The notes under the pieces are model-generated. The model did not search any database and was not told the DNA's origin. It saw only the letters and a list, made by a program, of their open reading frames with translations. This document shows positions 16,066-24,674 of a stretch of DNA of 64,000 bases, in pieces. Positions within the stretch are counted from its first letter, which is position 1. Every line of letters starts with the position of its first letter. The stretch comes from Mycobacterium shinjukuense (GTDB taxonomy: Bacteria; Actinomycetota; Actinomycetes; Mycobacteriales; Mycobacteriaceae), in NCBI RefSeq assembly GCF_010730055.1, contig NZ_AP022575.1:1984001-2048000 (forward strand). Direction: 5' to 3'. A program made the translations under genes and the position numbers.

Positions 16066-16851
16066 CTACGGCAGCGGCCCGCCCGCGGTGATCGCCGCCA
16101 GCGTCGCGAACTGCTCCCCGTCCAGCGACGCCCCGCCGACCAGGCCGCCGTCCACGTCGTCCTGCGCAACGATGTCGCCGATGTTTTTCGCGTTCACCGA
16201 GCCGCCGTAGAGCACCCGCACGGTGTCGGCAATCTTCGATGACGCGAGTGACGCCAACTCATTTCGGATCGCCGCGCACACCTGCTGGGCGTCGGCGGCG
16301 CCGGCTACCCGTCCGGTGCCGATCGCCCAGACCGGCTCATAGGCGATGACGACCTTGCCGATCTGCTCGGCCGACAACCCGGCCAGCGAGCCTCGCAGCT
16401 GTTCGACGTTGTGGGACACGTGGTTTCCCGCCTCGCGGACGTCGAGGTGCTCGCCGATGCACACGATCGGGGTCAGCTGGTGCCGCAGCGCGGCGGCGGC
16501 CTTGGCGGCCACCAGCGCGTCGTCCTCGTTGTGGTGGGTGCGCCGCTCGGAGTGCCCGACGACGACATAGCTGCAGCCCAGTTTGGCCAGGAAGGCGCCG
16601 CTGATGTCACCGGTGTAGGCGCCGGAGTCGTGTTGCGACAAGTCCTGCGCGCCATAGGTCAACCGCAGCTTGTCGCCGTCGACCAGGGTTTGCACGCTGC
16701 GCAGGTCGGTGAACGGCGGAAGAACGGTGACGTCGACCTTGTCGTAGTACTTGTCCGGCAACGAGAACGCGATCTTTTGCACCAGCGCGATGGCCTCGAA
16801 GTGGTTGAGGTTCATCTTCCAGTTGCCGGCGATCAGCGGCTTGCGGGTCAC
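16066..16851 (-). CDS. tpiA: Triosephosphate isomerase
   Basis: A 261-residue glycolytic isomerase interconverting DHAP and glyceraldehyde 3-phosphate. Catalytic residues are visible: Lys in GNWKMN, His in VVGHSERR, and Glu in AYEPVWAIGTG; the phosphate-binding loops VLYGGSVNAKN and GLVGGASL are present. The GTG start at 16851 overlaps the pgk stop (GTGA). The ribosome-binding site GGAGGAG is part of the last pgk codons, so translation is tightly coupled. Confidence 0.97.
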   Translation of the reverse strand: MTRKPLIAGNWKMNLNHFEAIALVQKIAFSLPDKYYDKVDVTVLPPFTDLRSVQTLVDGDKLRLTYGAQDLSQHDSGAYTGDISGAFLAKLGCSYVVVGHSERRTHHNEDDALVAAKAAAALRHQLTPIVCIGEHLDVREAGNHVSHNVEQLRGSLAGLSAEQIGKVVIAYEPVWAIGTGRVAGAADAQQVCAAIRNELASLASSKIADTVRVLYGGSVNAKNIGDIVAQDDVDGGLVGGASLDGEQFATLAAITAGGPLP

Positions 16852-18086
16852 GAGTCTCCTCCGGTTGGCTGCTCACGCCCCAGCACCTCAATGCCCGGAA
16901 GCGTTTTGCCCTCAAGGTATTCCAGCGACGCGCCGCCGCCGGTGGAGATGTGCGAGAACGAACCTTCCGAGATGCCCAGCGCGCGTACCGCGGCGGCGGA
17001 GTCACCGCCGCCGACCACGCTGAAGGCGCCCTTGCCGGTCGCGGTGATGATCGCCTCGGCGACGCCCCTGGTGCCCGCCGCGTACGCCGGGAACTCGAAC
17101 ACGCCCATCGGGCCGTTCCAGAACACCGTCTTGGCGTTGGACAGCAGCGTGGCAAACCGTTGGATCGATCCCGGCCCGATGTCCAGGCCCATCAAGTCGC
17201 TCGGAATCGCGTTGGCCGCCACCGTCTGTGGCGGCGAATCGGCGGCGAACTTCTCGGTCACCAGCACGTCGACGGGTAGCCGCAGCACGTCGGCGTAGCT
17301 GTCCAGCAGCCGGCGACAGGTGCCGGTCATCTCCTCTTCCAGCAGCGACGTTCCCACCGAAAAACCTTGCGCCGCGAGGAAAGTAAAACACATGCCGCCG
17401 CCGATGACGATGCTGTCGGCCTTTGTCGCCAGCGCCTCGATGACGCCGAGCTTGTCGGACACCTTGGCTCCGCCGAGCACCACCGCGTAGGGCCGCTGGG
17501 TGGAGCTGGTCAACTGCTGCAGCACACGGATCTCGTTGGCGACCAAGGTACCGGCGTAATGCGGCAACAGGGTGGCGACGTCGTACACCGAGGCTTGCTT
17601 GCGGTGCACCACCCCGAAGCCGTCGGAAACGAACACCCCTGCCGGTGAGACCAATTCGGCAAGCCGTTGGGCCAGCGCGCGGCGCTCGCCGTCGTCCTTG
17701 CTGATTTCGCGCCGGTCGAAGCGGATATTCTCCAGCAGCAGGATGTCACCCTCGGTGAGCCCCTCGGCACGGGCTTGCGCGTCGGTGCCGACGACATCGG
17801 CGGCCAACTGCACATGCCGGCCCAGCCGCCCACCCAACGCCGCGGCCACCGGCGCCAGCGACAGCTTAGGGTCGGAGCCATCCTTGGGACGACCCAGGTG
17901 CGCGGCGACCACCACCTTGGCCCCGGCGTCCACCAGCGCCTGCAACGTCGGCACGGACGCGGTGATGCGGCCGGGGTCGGTGATCACGCCGTCCTCGTCG
18001 AGCGGCACATTCAGATCGCAGCGCACCAGCACGTGGCGCCCCGAAACGCCTTCGGCAAGAAGGTCGTTGAGCGAAGGGATAGTCAC
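16848..18086 (-). CDS. pgk: Phosphoglycerate kinase
   Basis: A 412-residue phosphoglycerate kinase, producing ATP from 1,3-bisphosphoglycerate. The family signature VLVRCDLNVPLD is at residues 19-30, followed by HLGRPKD, LLLENIRFD, the LGGAKVSDKLGVI segment and the C-terminal nucleotide loop VVGGGDSAAAV. The GTG start is at 18086, 12 bp after the gap stop. It is the middle gene of the gap-pgk-tpiA operon. Confidence 0.97.
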   Translation of the reverse strand: MTIPSLNDLLAEGVSGRHVLVRCDLNVPLDEDGVITDPGRITASVPTLQALVDAGAKVVVAAHLGRPKDGSDPKLSLAPVAAALGGRLGRHVQLAADVVGTDAQARAEGLTEGDILLLENIRFDRREISKDDGERRALAQRLAELVSPAGVFVSDGFGVVHRKQASVYDVATLLPHYAGTLVANEIRVLQQLTSSTQRPYAVVLGGAKVSDKLGVIEALATKADSIVIGGGMCFTFLAAQGFSVGTSLLEEEMTGTCRRLLDSYADVLRLPVDVLVTEKFAADSPPQTVAANAIPSDLMGLDIGPGSIQRFATLLSNAKTVFWNGPMGVFEFPAYAAGTRGVAEAIITATGKGAFSVVGGGDSAAAVRALGISEGSFSHISTGGGASLEYLEGKTLPGIEVLGREQPTGGDS

Positions 18087-18098
18087 GGCCGGCCAGAC

Positions 18099-19118
18099 TT
18101 ACAGTGACTTGCCGATCAGGGTGACCAGGTCAACGAGACGGTTGGAGTAACCCCACTCGTTGTCGTACCAGGACACCACCTTGGCCTGGTTGTCGATCAC
18201 CTTGGTCAGGCCGGAGTCGAAGATGGAGCTGTGCGGGTCGGTGACGATGTCGCTGGACACGATCGGCGCGTCGTAGTACTTCAGGATGCCCTTGAGCTTG
18301 CCGTCGGCGGCGGCCTTGAACGCGGCGTTGATCTCGTCGGCGCTGGCGGCATTGGACAGGTCCGCTGTCAGGTCGGTGACCGAGCCGGTGGGGATCGGCA
18401 CCCGCAGCGCGTAGCCGTCGAGCTTGCCCTTCAGCTCGGGCAGCACCAGGCCGATGGCCTTGGCCGCGCCCGTGGAGGTGGGCACGATGTTGAGCGCGGC
18501 GGCCCGCGCCCGGCGCAGATCCTTGTGCGGCCCGTCCTGCAGGTTCTGGTCCTGGGTGTAAGCGTGGATGGTGGTCATCAGGCCCTTGACGATGCCGAAC
18601 TCGTCGTGCAGCACCTTGGCCAGCGGCGCAAGGCAGTTCGTGGTGCACGACGCGTTGGAGATGATGTGCTGACTGCCGTCGTACCGATCGTCGTTGACCC
18701 CCAGGCAGATGGTGATGTCCGGATCGGTGGCCGGAGCGGAGATGATCACCTTCTTGGCGCCGGCCTCCAGGTGGCCGCGTGCCTTGGCCGCGCTGGTGAA
18801 CAGGCCGGTGGATTCGACGACGACGTCGACACCCAGGTCGGCCCACGGCAGCGCCGCCGGGCCCTCCCTGACTTCCAGCGCCTTGATCTTCGCGGTGCCG
18901 ACAACGATGGTGTCCTCGCCTTCCAGGGTGACATCATGCGGCAGCCGGCCCAGGATCGAGTCGAATTTGAGCAGGTGCGCCAGCGTGCTGTTGTCGGTGA
19001 TGTCGTTGACCGCGACCACCTCGATGTCGGCGGTGCCCTGCTCCTGCTGGGTCAACAGGGCCCGGTAGAAGTTGCGTCCGATGCGACCGAAGCCGTTGAT
19101 GCCTACCCGGACCGTCAC
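18099..19118 (-). CDS. gap: Glyceraldehyde-3-phosphate dehydrogenase
   Basis: A 339-residue NAD-dependent GAPDH. The dinucleotide motif VGINGFGRIGRNF is at the start and the catalytic cysteine is in SNASCTTNCLAPLAK. The C-terminus has the family signature WYDNEWGYSNRLVDL. The start is GTG 19118, with GGGAGAGG 3-4 nt upstream. A TANNNT-type box (TAGGCT on the - strand, 19165-19170) is a plausible -10. It is the first gene of gap-pgk-tpiA. Confidence 0.97.
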   Translation of the reverse strand: MTVRVGINGFGRIGRNFYRALLTQQEQGTADIEVVAVNDITDNSTLAHLLKFDSILGRLPHDVTLEGEDTIVVGTAKIKALEVREGPAALPWADLGVDVVVESTGLFTSAAKARGHLEAGAKKVIISAPATDPDITICLGVNDDRYDGSQHIISNASCTTNCLAPLAKVLHDEFGIVKGLMTTIHAYTQDQNLQDGPHKDLRRARAAALNIVPTSTGAAKAIGLVLPELKGKLDGYALRVPIPTGSVTDLTADLSNAASADEINAAFKAAADGKLKGILKYYDAPIVSSDIVTDPHSSIFDSGLTKVIDNQAKVVSWYDNEWGYSNRLVDLVTLIGKSL

Positions 19119-19472
19119 TGGCCTCTCCCTGTCTTCCGATGTCCGCTGATGAGCATTCGCCGTCAGCCTAGATCAGTGACACCAGCCGCCGTCCGCCGGT
19201 AACAGGGCTGGGCTTCGGTCGCCGCGAAAAGCCGGGAGCCGAGAGCGGGGTTGCGGCCGAGTGAGGGCGCCCATTGCCTGCCCATCGAAAGATTTCGCGC
19301 CGATCGGTAGGTATCCGCAGAAGTTACGCCGAATAGTGACACCGTCGTGACGTCACCATTTGGAAACGTTGCGTGCGGCGCACTCGTGTTTCGACGTGGG
19401 GCCGCCGACAATTGGGCCGGTCGTGGATAACACGACCTCGGTCTGAGCGCGAATAGAGGAGAGTTCACGCTG
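19119..19472. promoter_or_regulatory. Divergent intergenic region, gap (-) and VNTR secreted protein (+)
   Basis: A 354-bp region with no gene. It holds the gap ribosome-binding site and a TAGGCT box (19165-19170, - strand). On the + side there is GAGGAGAG, about 9 nt before ATG 19473. I see no convincing operator, hairpin or small RNA. Confidence 0.5.
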
Positions 19473-20360
19473 ATGGCGATCGTCGATCGGTTCAACATCA
19501 CAGTGGTTGCCGGCGTGGGGTTGTGCGGAGCTGCTATCGCGTTGAGCCCGCACGCGACAGCCGCCCCGCTGATCACCGGCGGCTACGCGTGCGTCCAAGG
19601 GATGGCCGGCGACGCGCCAGCAGCCGCCGGGGGACCGATAGCCGCCGGGGGACCGGCGGCCGCCGGCGCACCGGCAGCCGCCGGCGGATCGGAAGCCGCG
19701 GACGTATGCCGTGCGTCACTCACCGAAATGGCGGGTGTTCCGTTGGTTGCGCCTGGGCCGATCCCAGCCGGTGCGGCGGTCCCCGTGCCCGTCCCCGCCG
19801 GCGCACCCGTGCCCGTGCCCGCCGGCGCACCCGTGCCCGTCCCCGCCGGCGCACCCGTGCCCGTCCCCGCCGGCGCACCTGCCCGTCCCCGCCGGCGCCC
19901 GTGCCCGTCCCCGCCGGCGCACCCGTTCCCCGCCGGCACCCGTGCCGTCCCCGCCGGCGCACCCGTGCCCGTCCCCGCCGGCGCACCCGTGCCCGTCCCC
20001 GCCGGCGCACCCGTGCCCGTCCCCGCCGGCGCACCCGTGCCCGTCCCCGCCGGCGCACCCGTGCCCGTCCCCGCCGGCGCACCCGTGCCCGTCCCCGCCG
20101 GCGCACCCGTGCCGGTGCCCGCCGGCGCACCCGTGCCGGTGCCCGCGGGTGCGCCGCTTCCCGTGGTGCCCGCAGGTACTCCGCTGATTGTGCTTGGGCC
20201 AGTCCCGGCTGGTGCTCCCGCGGATGCTGCGGCCGGTGCCCCACTCACCGCCATGTCGGGGGTCAAGGATGCGCCGCGTACTCCGGCGCCAGGGGGCGCA
20301 CCCGAGCCCGGTCAGCCGGTTGCTCCCGGTCCTTCGGTTGCCCCTCCGGCAGCGCGCTGA
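19473..20360 (+). CDS. Secreted Pro/Ala/Val-rich repeat protein (Rv1435c-like)
   Basis: A 295-residue exported protein. The N-terminus is a signal peptide (VVAGVGLCGAAIALSPHATA, cleavage expected after ATA). It is followed by Ala/Gly-rich PAAAGG repeats and a low-complexity region of GAPVPVPA octapeptides: three copies before and eight after a frame-shifted island (about 19880-19950, APARPRRRPCPSPPAHPF). The 24-bp DNA unit is a VNTR. The island arises from small indels that restore the frame afterwards. The C-terminus is Pro/Ala-rich. It matches Rv1435c, a Pro-Gly-Val-rich secreted protein divergent from gap. Function is unknown; a cell-wall spacer role is only a guess. Confidence 0.8.
   Translation: MAIVDRFNITVVAGVGLCGAAIALSPHATAAPLITGGYACVQGMAGDAPAAAGGPIAAGGPAAAGAPAAAGGSEAADVCRASLTEMAGVPLVAPGPIPAGAAVPVPVPAGAPVPVPAGAPVPVPAGAPVPVPAGAPARPRRRPCPSPPAHPFPAGTRAVPAGAPVPVPAGAPVPVPAGAPVPVPAGAPVPVPAGAPVPVPAGAPVPVPAGAPVPVPAGAPVPVPAGAPLPVVPAGTPLIVLGPVPAGAPADAAAGAPLTAMSGVKDAPRTPAPGGAPEPGQPVAPGPSVAPPAAR
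19787..20147 (+). repeat. 24-bp VNTR inside the secreted-protein gene
   Basis: Tandem copies of a 24-bp unit (core gcacccgtgcccgtccccgc) encoding GAPVPVPA. Three clean units precede a disordered stretch with units of other lengths (19880-19955), then eight clean 24-bp units follow from about 19956. The last two differ by c-to-g changes. The array is a likely site of copy-number variation between strains. Confidence 0.9.
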
Positions 20361-20574
20361 GGCCGATCCACGCCAGGGACGAGGTGCGTGCAGCTGGAAA
20401 GCGGCAACTCCCGCTCGTCGGTGGTGCGGGGTACCCCAGGTTGTCGATACCTCGACGGCAGTGAAAAGGCCACGCGCTCACTGCATCTCGTCGAGGTGTA
20501 TGCACCCGCGCATCATCGTTAAGCCCTGGACCCGTGGATGGGCCTGCGAATTGATCGGCGGGTGAACCGCGAAA

Positions 20575-20763
20575 ATGCCTTCTGAACTGGGTAATACAAG
20601 TGCTGGCATCGTAGTGTCCAGGTTGGTGCCGGTGCTGGAACTGGCTGAGCAGACCTGTTTTTCGCGGTCGATCGGCCAGCACGTGGGTGCCGAGAAGTTT
20701 CCCTTGTCGGTGAGCCGCGTGCGCATCACCGCCGCGATCGCCGCCATCGACGAGGCCGCCTAG
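20575..20763 (+). pseudogene. IS1380-like transposase N-terminal fragment 1
   Basis: A 62-residue frame whose middle, LVPVLELAEQTCFSRSIGQHV, resembles the N-terminus of IS1380-family transposases. The similarity stops after about 25 residues and the rest has no recognisable homology. A second, independent copy of the same transposase region lies at 21785-22003, on the other side of the DUF222 fragment. No terminal inverted repeats were found. Confidence 0.45.
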
Positions 20764-20884
20764 ACTCCGGCGCGGTGACCGACCCCGACACCGGGCCGAA
20801 ACCCCTATGTCCTGCGCTGCGGGCGGGCTCGTGGCGCCACCTGGTGCCGGGTATCGGCCCGCCGCCGATGCCGCGCCCGCCGGC

Positions 20885-20982
20885 CCACTGGCCCCGCAGA
20901 ACCGGATGGACAGGCCGGCGGCCGCCCCAGCCGACCACCGCGGAACCACTGGCCCCGCAGAACCGGATGGACAGGCCGGCGG
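20885..20982 (+). repeat. 37-bp direct repeat pair
   Basis: The same 37 bp (beginning ccactggccccgcagaaccg) occurs at 20885-20921 and 20946-20982, period 61 bp, in a region without a credible gene. The stretch from 20361 to 21151 otherwise contains only the transposase fragment and this repeat. Confidence 0.8.
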
Positions 20983-21151
20983 ACAACGTCATCGGCAACC
21001 GCCCACCCCGCGCCGCCAGGCCCAACGATCGGCCGAGTGGTGTCGCGCCGGGTGCAGTCCACACCGGTCGGCGTGAAATCTCTTGTGTCACTCTGATTTC
21101 TCTGGTTTGTCGGCGGGGTGTCTTGTCAGTGCCCTCCGATAGCTTGGGCGT

Positions 21152-21742
21152 ATGGATCGGCAGGCGATCACCGCGGCGTTCGACACCCTCGATGCCGGCG
21201 TGGATGCCGTGCTGGGGTTGGATTGTGAGGCGTTGACCACCCAGGAGCGGCTGGTGTTGCTAGAACGGGTGGAGCGGGTACGCCGGCGGCTGCCCGCCGC
21301 CGAGCATCCGCTGATCAACCAACTAGCACGTCAGGCCAGCGCCGAAGAGTTGGGCGGCAAACTCTCCCACGCGATCGCCGAGTGGACGCTGATCAGCCGC
21401 GCCGAGGCCACCCGCCGCATCGGCGAGGCCGCCGATTTGGGGCCGCGGCGCGCACTGACCGGCCAGCCGCTGGCGCCGGTGTTGGTGGCCAGCGCCGCCG
21501 CCCACCGCGCCGGCACGTTGGGCACCGGCCAGATCGGGGTGATCCGCCGGTTCTCTCACCGGCTGCCCGGCTGGGTGGATGCGCCCACCCGCGACTGCGC
21601 CGAGGCCAAGCTGGCCAAAAAAGGCACCCGGTTTCGCCCCGAACAACTGGCCGGGCTGGCCGACAAACTCGCCGACTGCCGCAACCCCGACGGGAATTAC
21701 CGTGATGAGGACCCCGGCGACGTACGACAATACGAGTGCTGA
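21152..21742 (+). pseudogene. 13E12-type DUF222/HNH protein, N-terminal half only
   Basis: A 196-residue frame starting MDRQAITAAFDTLDAG and containing the DUF222 core (LVLLERVERVRRRLPAAEH, ISRAEATRRIGEA, HRAGTLGTGQIGVIRRF). Members are normally ~450-500 residues with a C-terminal HNH nuclease domain, which is absent. Homology stops after NPDGNYRDEDPGD, close to the second transposase fragment. These repeated genes (REP13E12 family) are common in mycobacteria and serve as phage attachment sites. Confidence 0.8.
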
Positions 21743-21784
21743 GAACGCAGTTGGCCACAGGCCGAGAAGGCGTTTCCGATGCAC

Positions 21785-22003
21785 TCATGGTATACGTGCA
21801 CCACCGGCTGGAACCGGCTGCGCAGACCGGTCTTTCGCGGCTGATCGACACGAGCACGCGCACCTGCCGTCGACGCGGGTGGCCTCCGGCGCGGTCAACC
21901 CGGCCGGCAAGCTGACTTCGATCATCGGTGGAATGATGTGCGGCGCGGACAGCATCGATGACGCCAACGTGCTGCGCGCCGGCGGGTGGTCGCGCCCGAA
22001 AAT
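21785..22003 (+). pseudogene. IS1380-like transposase fragment 2
   Basis: In one frame HHRLEPAAQTGLSRLID and, after a frameshift, HLPSTRVASGAVNPAGKL and TSIIGGMMCGADSIDDANVL then RAGG. These match the N-terminal region of an IS1380-family transposase, with the conserved GADSIDD block. The remainder of the transposase is missing. It directly follows the truncated DUF222 gene and may have been the cause of its truncation. Confidence 0.65.
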
Positions 22004-22031
22004 TCGGGGGTCGTGGTGTTCGGACAGGTTT

Positions 22032-22077
22032 TGCCCGCCTTCAAGCGACAGCCACGGTTGTCGCTCGAAGGCGGGCA
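22032..22077. repeat. Large inverted repeat (hairpin)
   Basis: Arms of 19 nt (22032-22050 and 22059-22077; 18 of 19 positions pair) around an 8-nt loop (gccacggt). No T-run follows on either strand, so it is not a standard intrinsic terminator. It lies in gene-free DNA between the transposase debris and the 3' end of the L,D-transpeptidase gene. I see nothing else in 22078-22267. Confidence 0.8.
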
Positions 22078-22267
22078 CATCGCACATCGCTGCCGTGCCG
22101 GGACGCGTGAGGCGAATGAGACACCAGCGAACGCGCGCCCTGCGCACGGGTCGCCAGCAGCCGCGGCGCATTGCGCACGCGGTCATGCTGGTTTCGACCC
22201 CGACCAACGTACGGGCGCGACCACTTACGCCTAGCTGCCGAACCTCGTGTGGCAACTGTCGCCGCTG

Positions 22268-23083
22268 CTATTCCTGCACGATCACCGGGTCACCAACGTT
22301 GACCGTGTTGTAGTACCACTCCGCGTCCTCGCGGCTCAGGCTGATGCAGCCGTGGCTGACATTCTCCAGTCCCAGGGACTGGGCGGCCCACGGGGCTGAA
22401 TGCACGTAAAGGCCGCGACGGGTGATGCGGACGGCATAGTCCACCGGCAGCCGGTAACCATCGGGATCGTCGACCGGGATGCCGACGCTGCTCGAATCCA
22501 TAATCACCGAGCGCTCCTTGGACAGCACGGTGTACGAGCCAACCGGCGTCGGATACTCCGGCCTACCCATCGACGCCGGCATCACCCCTTGCTCTCCGAA
22601 GTGAGGTCGATGGTGCGGCGCTGGCAGTGGGGGCGGCGGCCCCGCCTCGACTCCGTCGACGCTCACGACGAACGTGTGCTGGGAGATGCTGGCAACACCG
22701 ACGACGGCGGGACCCGTTTGGAATTCGGTGGACAGGCCGCCCACCGAAAGCGCCACCGTGCTATGCGCCGGCCAGAAGCGGTCGGGAACCCATTGCACAA
22801 CGTCGTTGTCGAGCCATTCGAACTTGCCAGTCATCGGGGGCGCCGAGGTGACCTCGACGGCGCGTTCGGCCGCGTGCCGGTTGGCTGAGTTGGTTATCGG
22901 CGCACGAAACGTCACCACCACCGGGTGCGCCACACCCACCACCGCGCCGCGCGTTGGCAGCACCGACGCGACGGCGAACCCATCCGTCCGGCTCGCGGCC
23001 GCAAGGCTGATGTCGGCCGGCGCCGCAACCACACTCGCAGCGATCCCGATGACGGCAAGAACACACCGAAAACCCGCTCGCAT
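22268..23083 (-). CDS. L,D-transpeptidase (Rv1433/LdtMt3-like)
   Basis: A 271-residue exported L,D-transpeptidase that would form 3-3 peptidoglycan cross-links. An N-terminal hydrophobic signal (CVLAVIGIAASVVAAPA) is followed by an Ig-like domain (about residues 40-125). The YkuD catalytic domain ends HSAPWAAQSLG-LENVSHGCISLS; the Cys in SHGC is the nucleophile and the histidines of HSAP and SHGC complete the site. ATG 23083 is chosen because a purine-rich stretch fits it better than the ATG at 23092. No lipobox is visible. The gene stands alone, converging on IS debris. Confidence 0.9.
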   Translation of the reverse strand: MRAGFRCVLAVIGIAASVVAAPADISLAAASRTDGFAVASVLPTRGAVVGVAHPVVVTFRAPITNSANRHAAERAVEVTSAPPMTGKFEWLDNDVVQWVPDRFWPAHSTVALSVGGLSTEFQTGPAVVGVASISQHTFVVSVDGVEAGPPPPLPAPHHRPHFGEQGVMPASMGRPEYPTPVGSYTVLSKERSVIMDSSSVGIPVDDPDGYRLPVDYAVRITRRGLYVHSAPWAAQSLGLENVSHGCISLSREDAEWYYNTVNVGDPVIVQE

Positions 23084-23246
23084 GGCTCCCATTCCTCGTC
23101 ACTGACGGCGTTGTGGTCATGATGGGTTGTAGTAGTGATGGTAGGGGTGCGCCGAGGGTGGAAGTGCGAGCGCGCCTTAGTAATTCGATCAAACCTCCGT
23201 CACGTTTTGGCCACGATGAGCCAGTCCAGCGCGACGAATGGTGAGT

Positions 23247-24674
23247 TCAGCGGCCGCGCCGCTTGTGCAGCCGTCGCAGCGCCGACTCGGCGGCATGGTA
23301 GCCGCACAGCCCGTGGATGCCGGCGCCCGGCGGCGTGGACTGCGAACACAGATAGACACCGGGCACCCCGATCGGGTACGGGTCGACGGCCACCCGCGGC
23401 CGGAAGATGACCTGCAGCCCGTCGTTGGCGCCGCCGATGATGTCTCCGCCGACGAAGTTGCGGTTGTAGGCCTGCAGTTCGGCGGTGGAGGTGCTCACGG
23501 TCGCGGTGACGCGGTCGCGGAACCCGGGGGCGAACCGCTCGATCTGGTCGACGATCGCGCCGGTGGCGTCACCGGTGTAGCCGAACGGCACGTGCGCGTA
23601 GGCCCAGATCGGGTTGATGTTGCCCGCCGAGCGGGACGGGTCGGCCAGGTACTGCTGCCCGACCAGCACGAAGGGCCGTTGCACCATCGCGCCTTGGGCG
23701 CGTTGACGTTCGGTGTCCGCGATCTCGGCGAAGGTCCCGCCCAGGTGGACGGTGCCCGCACGCCCGCAGTCGGGGTTGGTCCACGGAATGTCGCCCTCGA
23801 TGGCGAAGTCCACCTTGAACGCCGACGACCCCTCGCGGTAGCGCCGGTACGACCGGGTGATCCGGGCGGGCATCGCGTCGCCGTACAGCTCCAAGACGTT
23901 GGCCGGGCTGAGATCGAGCATGACGATGTCGGCATTGGGGATGTCGCGACGGCTGGTGACGGTCACCCCGGTGGTGATGGTGCCGCCGTGCGTAGCCAAC
24001 GCGGCGGCCAGCGCCCGGGTGATGGATCCCGATCCGCCTCGCGCGACCGGCCAGCCGTAGCGGTGACCGCTGGCCAGGATCATCAACCCCAGCGAGGCGG
24101 TCAGCGGCCGGTCCAGCCGGGTGTAGACGTGCGCGGCCGCACCGCCGAACAGCGCGCGCGCCTGCTCGGTGTGAAACCAGCGGGCCAGCACCGTGGCCGC
24201 CAGCACCGCGCGCGGACCGAAGCGGGCCAGGCGAATCGGGTGGCGCGGAATGTTGAGCACCGGGCGAAGCAAATCGCCGGCCAGCTCGTCGAACCCGGCG
24301 GCAAGGTCGCCCACGGCGCCCCGCCACCGCGTGCCGTCGGGACCCATGCGGCCCACCGTCTCGTCAATCGACTGAAATAGCAGCCCGGCGGAACCGTCGT
24401 CGAGCGGATGCGCGCAGTCGATCTCCGGCCACGCCCAGCTCAGCCCGTAGCGTGCAAGGTCGAGGTCCGTCCACAACGGCGAACCGACGCCCAGCGGGTG
24501 AAACGCCGAGCAGTGGTCGTGGATGACCCCGGGTACGGTCAGCTCACTCGAACGCGCTCCCCCGCCGATCGTGTCGCGAGCTTCCAGCACCTGCACGTCG
24601 ACACCGTGCCGGGCGAGGTGGATCGCTGCGGCGAGGCCGTTGGGCCCGGCGCCGACAACGACCGCGGTGCTCAT
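23247..24674 (-). CDS. FAD-dependent oxidoreductase (phytoene dehydrogenase-like, Rv1432-like)
   Basis: A 475-residue flavoprotein with the N-terminal dinucleotide motif VVVGAGPNGLAAAIHLA, the second FAD segment LEARDTIGGGARSSE, and a C-terminal flavin-contact block (PPGAGIHGLCGYHAAESAL). This is the architecture of the phytoene dehydrogenase/NAD(P)-FAD amine oxidoreductase superfamily. The substrate is unknown. Its ATG overlaps the stop of the upstream membrane-protein gene (ATGA), so the two are co-translated. The positional equivalent is Rv1432. Confidence 0.85.
   Translation of the reverse strand: MSTAVVVGAGPNGLAAAIHLARHGVDVQVLEARDTIGGGARSSELTVPGVIHDHCSAFHPLGVGSPLWTDLDLARYGLSWAWPEIDCAHPLDDGSAGLLFQSIDETVGRMGPDGTRWRGAVGDLAAGFDELAGDLLRPVLNIPRHPIRLARFGPRAVLAATVLARWFHTEQARALFGGAAAHVYTRLDRPLTASLGLMILASGHRYGWPVARGGSGSITRALAAALATHGGTITTGVTVTSRRDIPNADIVMLDLSPANVLELYGDAMPARITRSYRRYREGSSAFKVDFAIEGDIPWTNPDCGRAGTVHLGGTFAEIADTERQRAQGAMVQRPFVLVGQQYLADPSRSAGNINPIWAYAHVPFGYTGDATGAIVDQIERFAPGFRDRVTATVSTSTAELQAYNRNFVGGDIIGGANDGLQVIFRPRVAVDPYPIGVPGVYLCSQSTPPGAGIHGLCGYHAAESALRRLHKRRGR

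Noticed and set aside
19523..20464. Arg- and Pro-rich alternative frames across the 24-bp VNTR
   Set aside because: Only the frame from 19473 has a signal peptide and a proper ribosome site; the others are repeat shadows.
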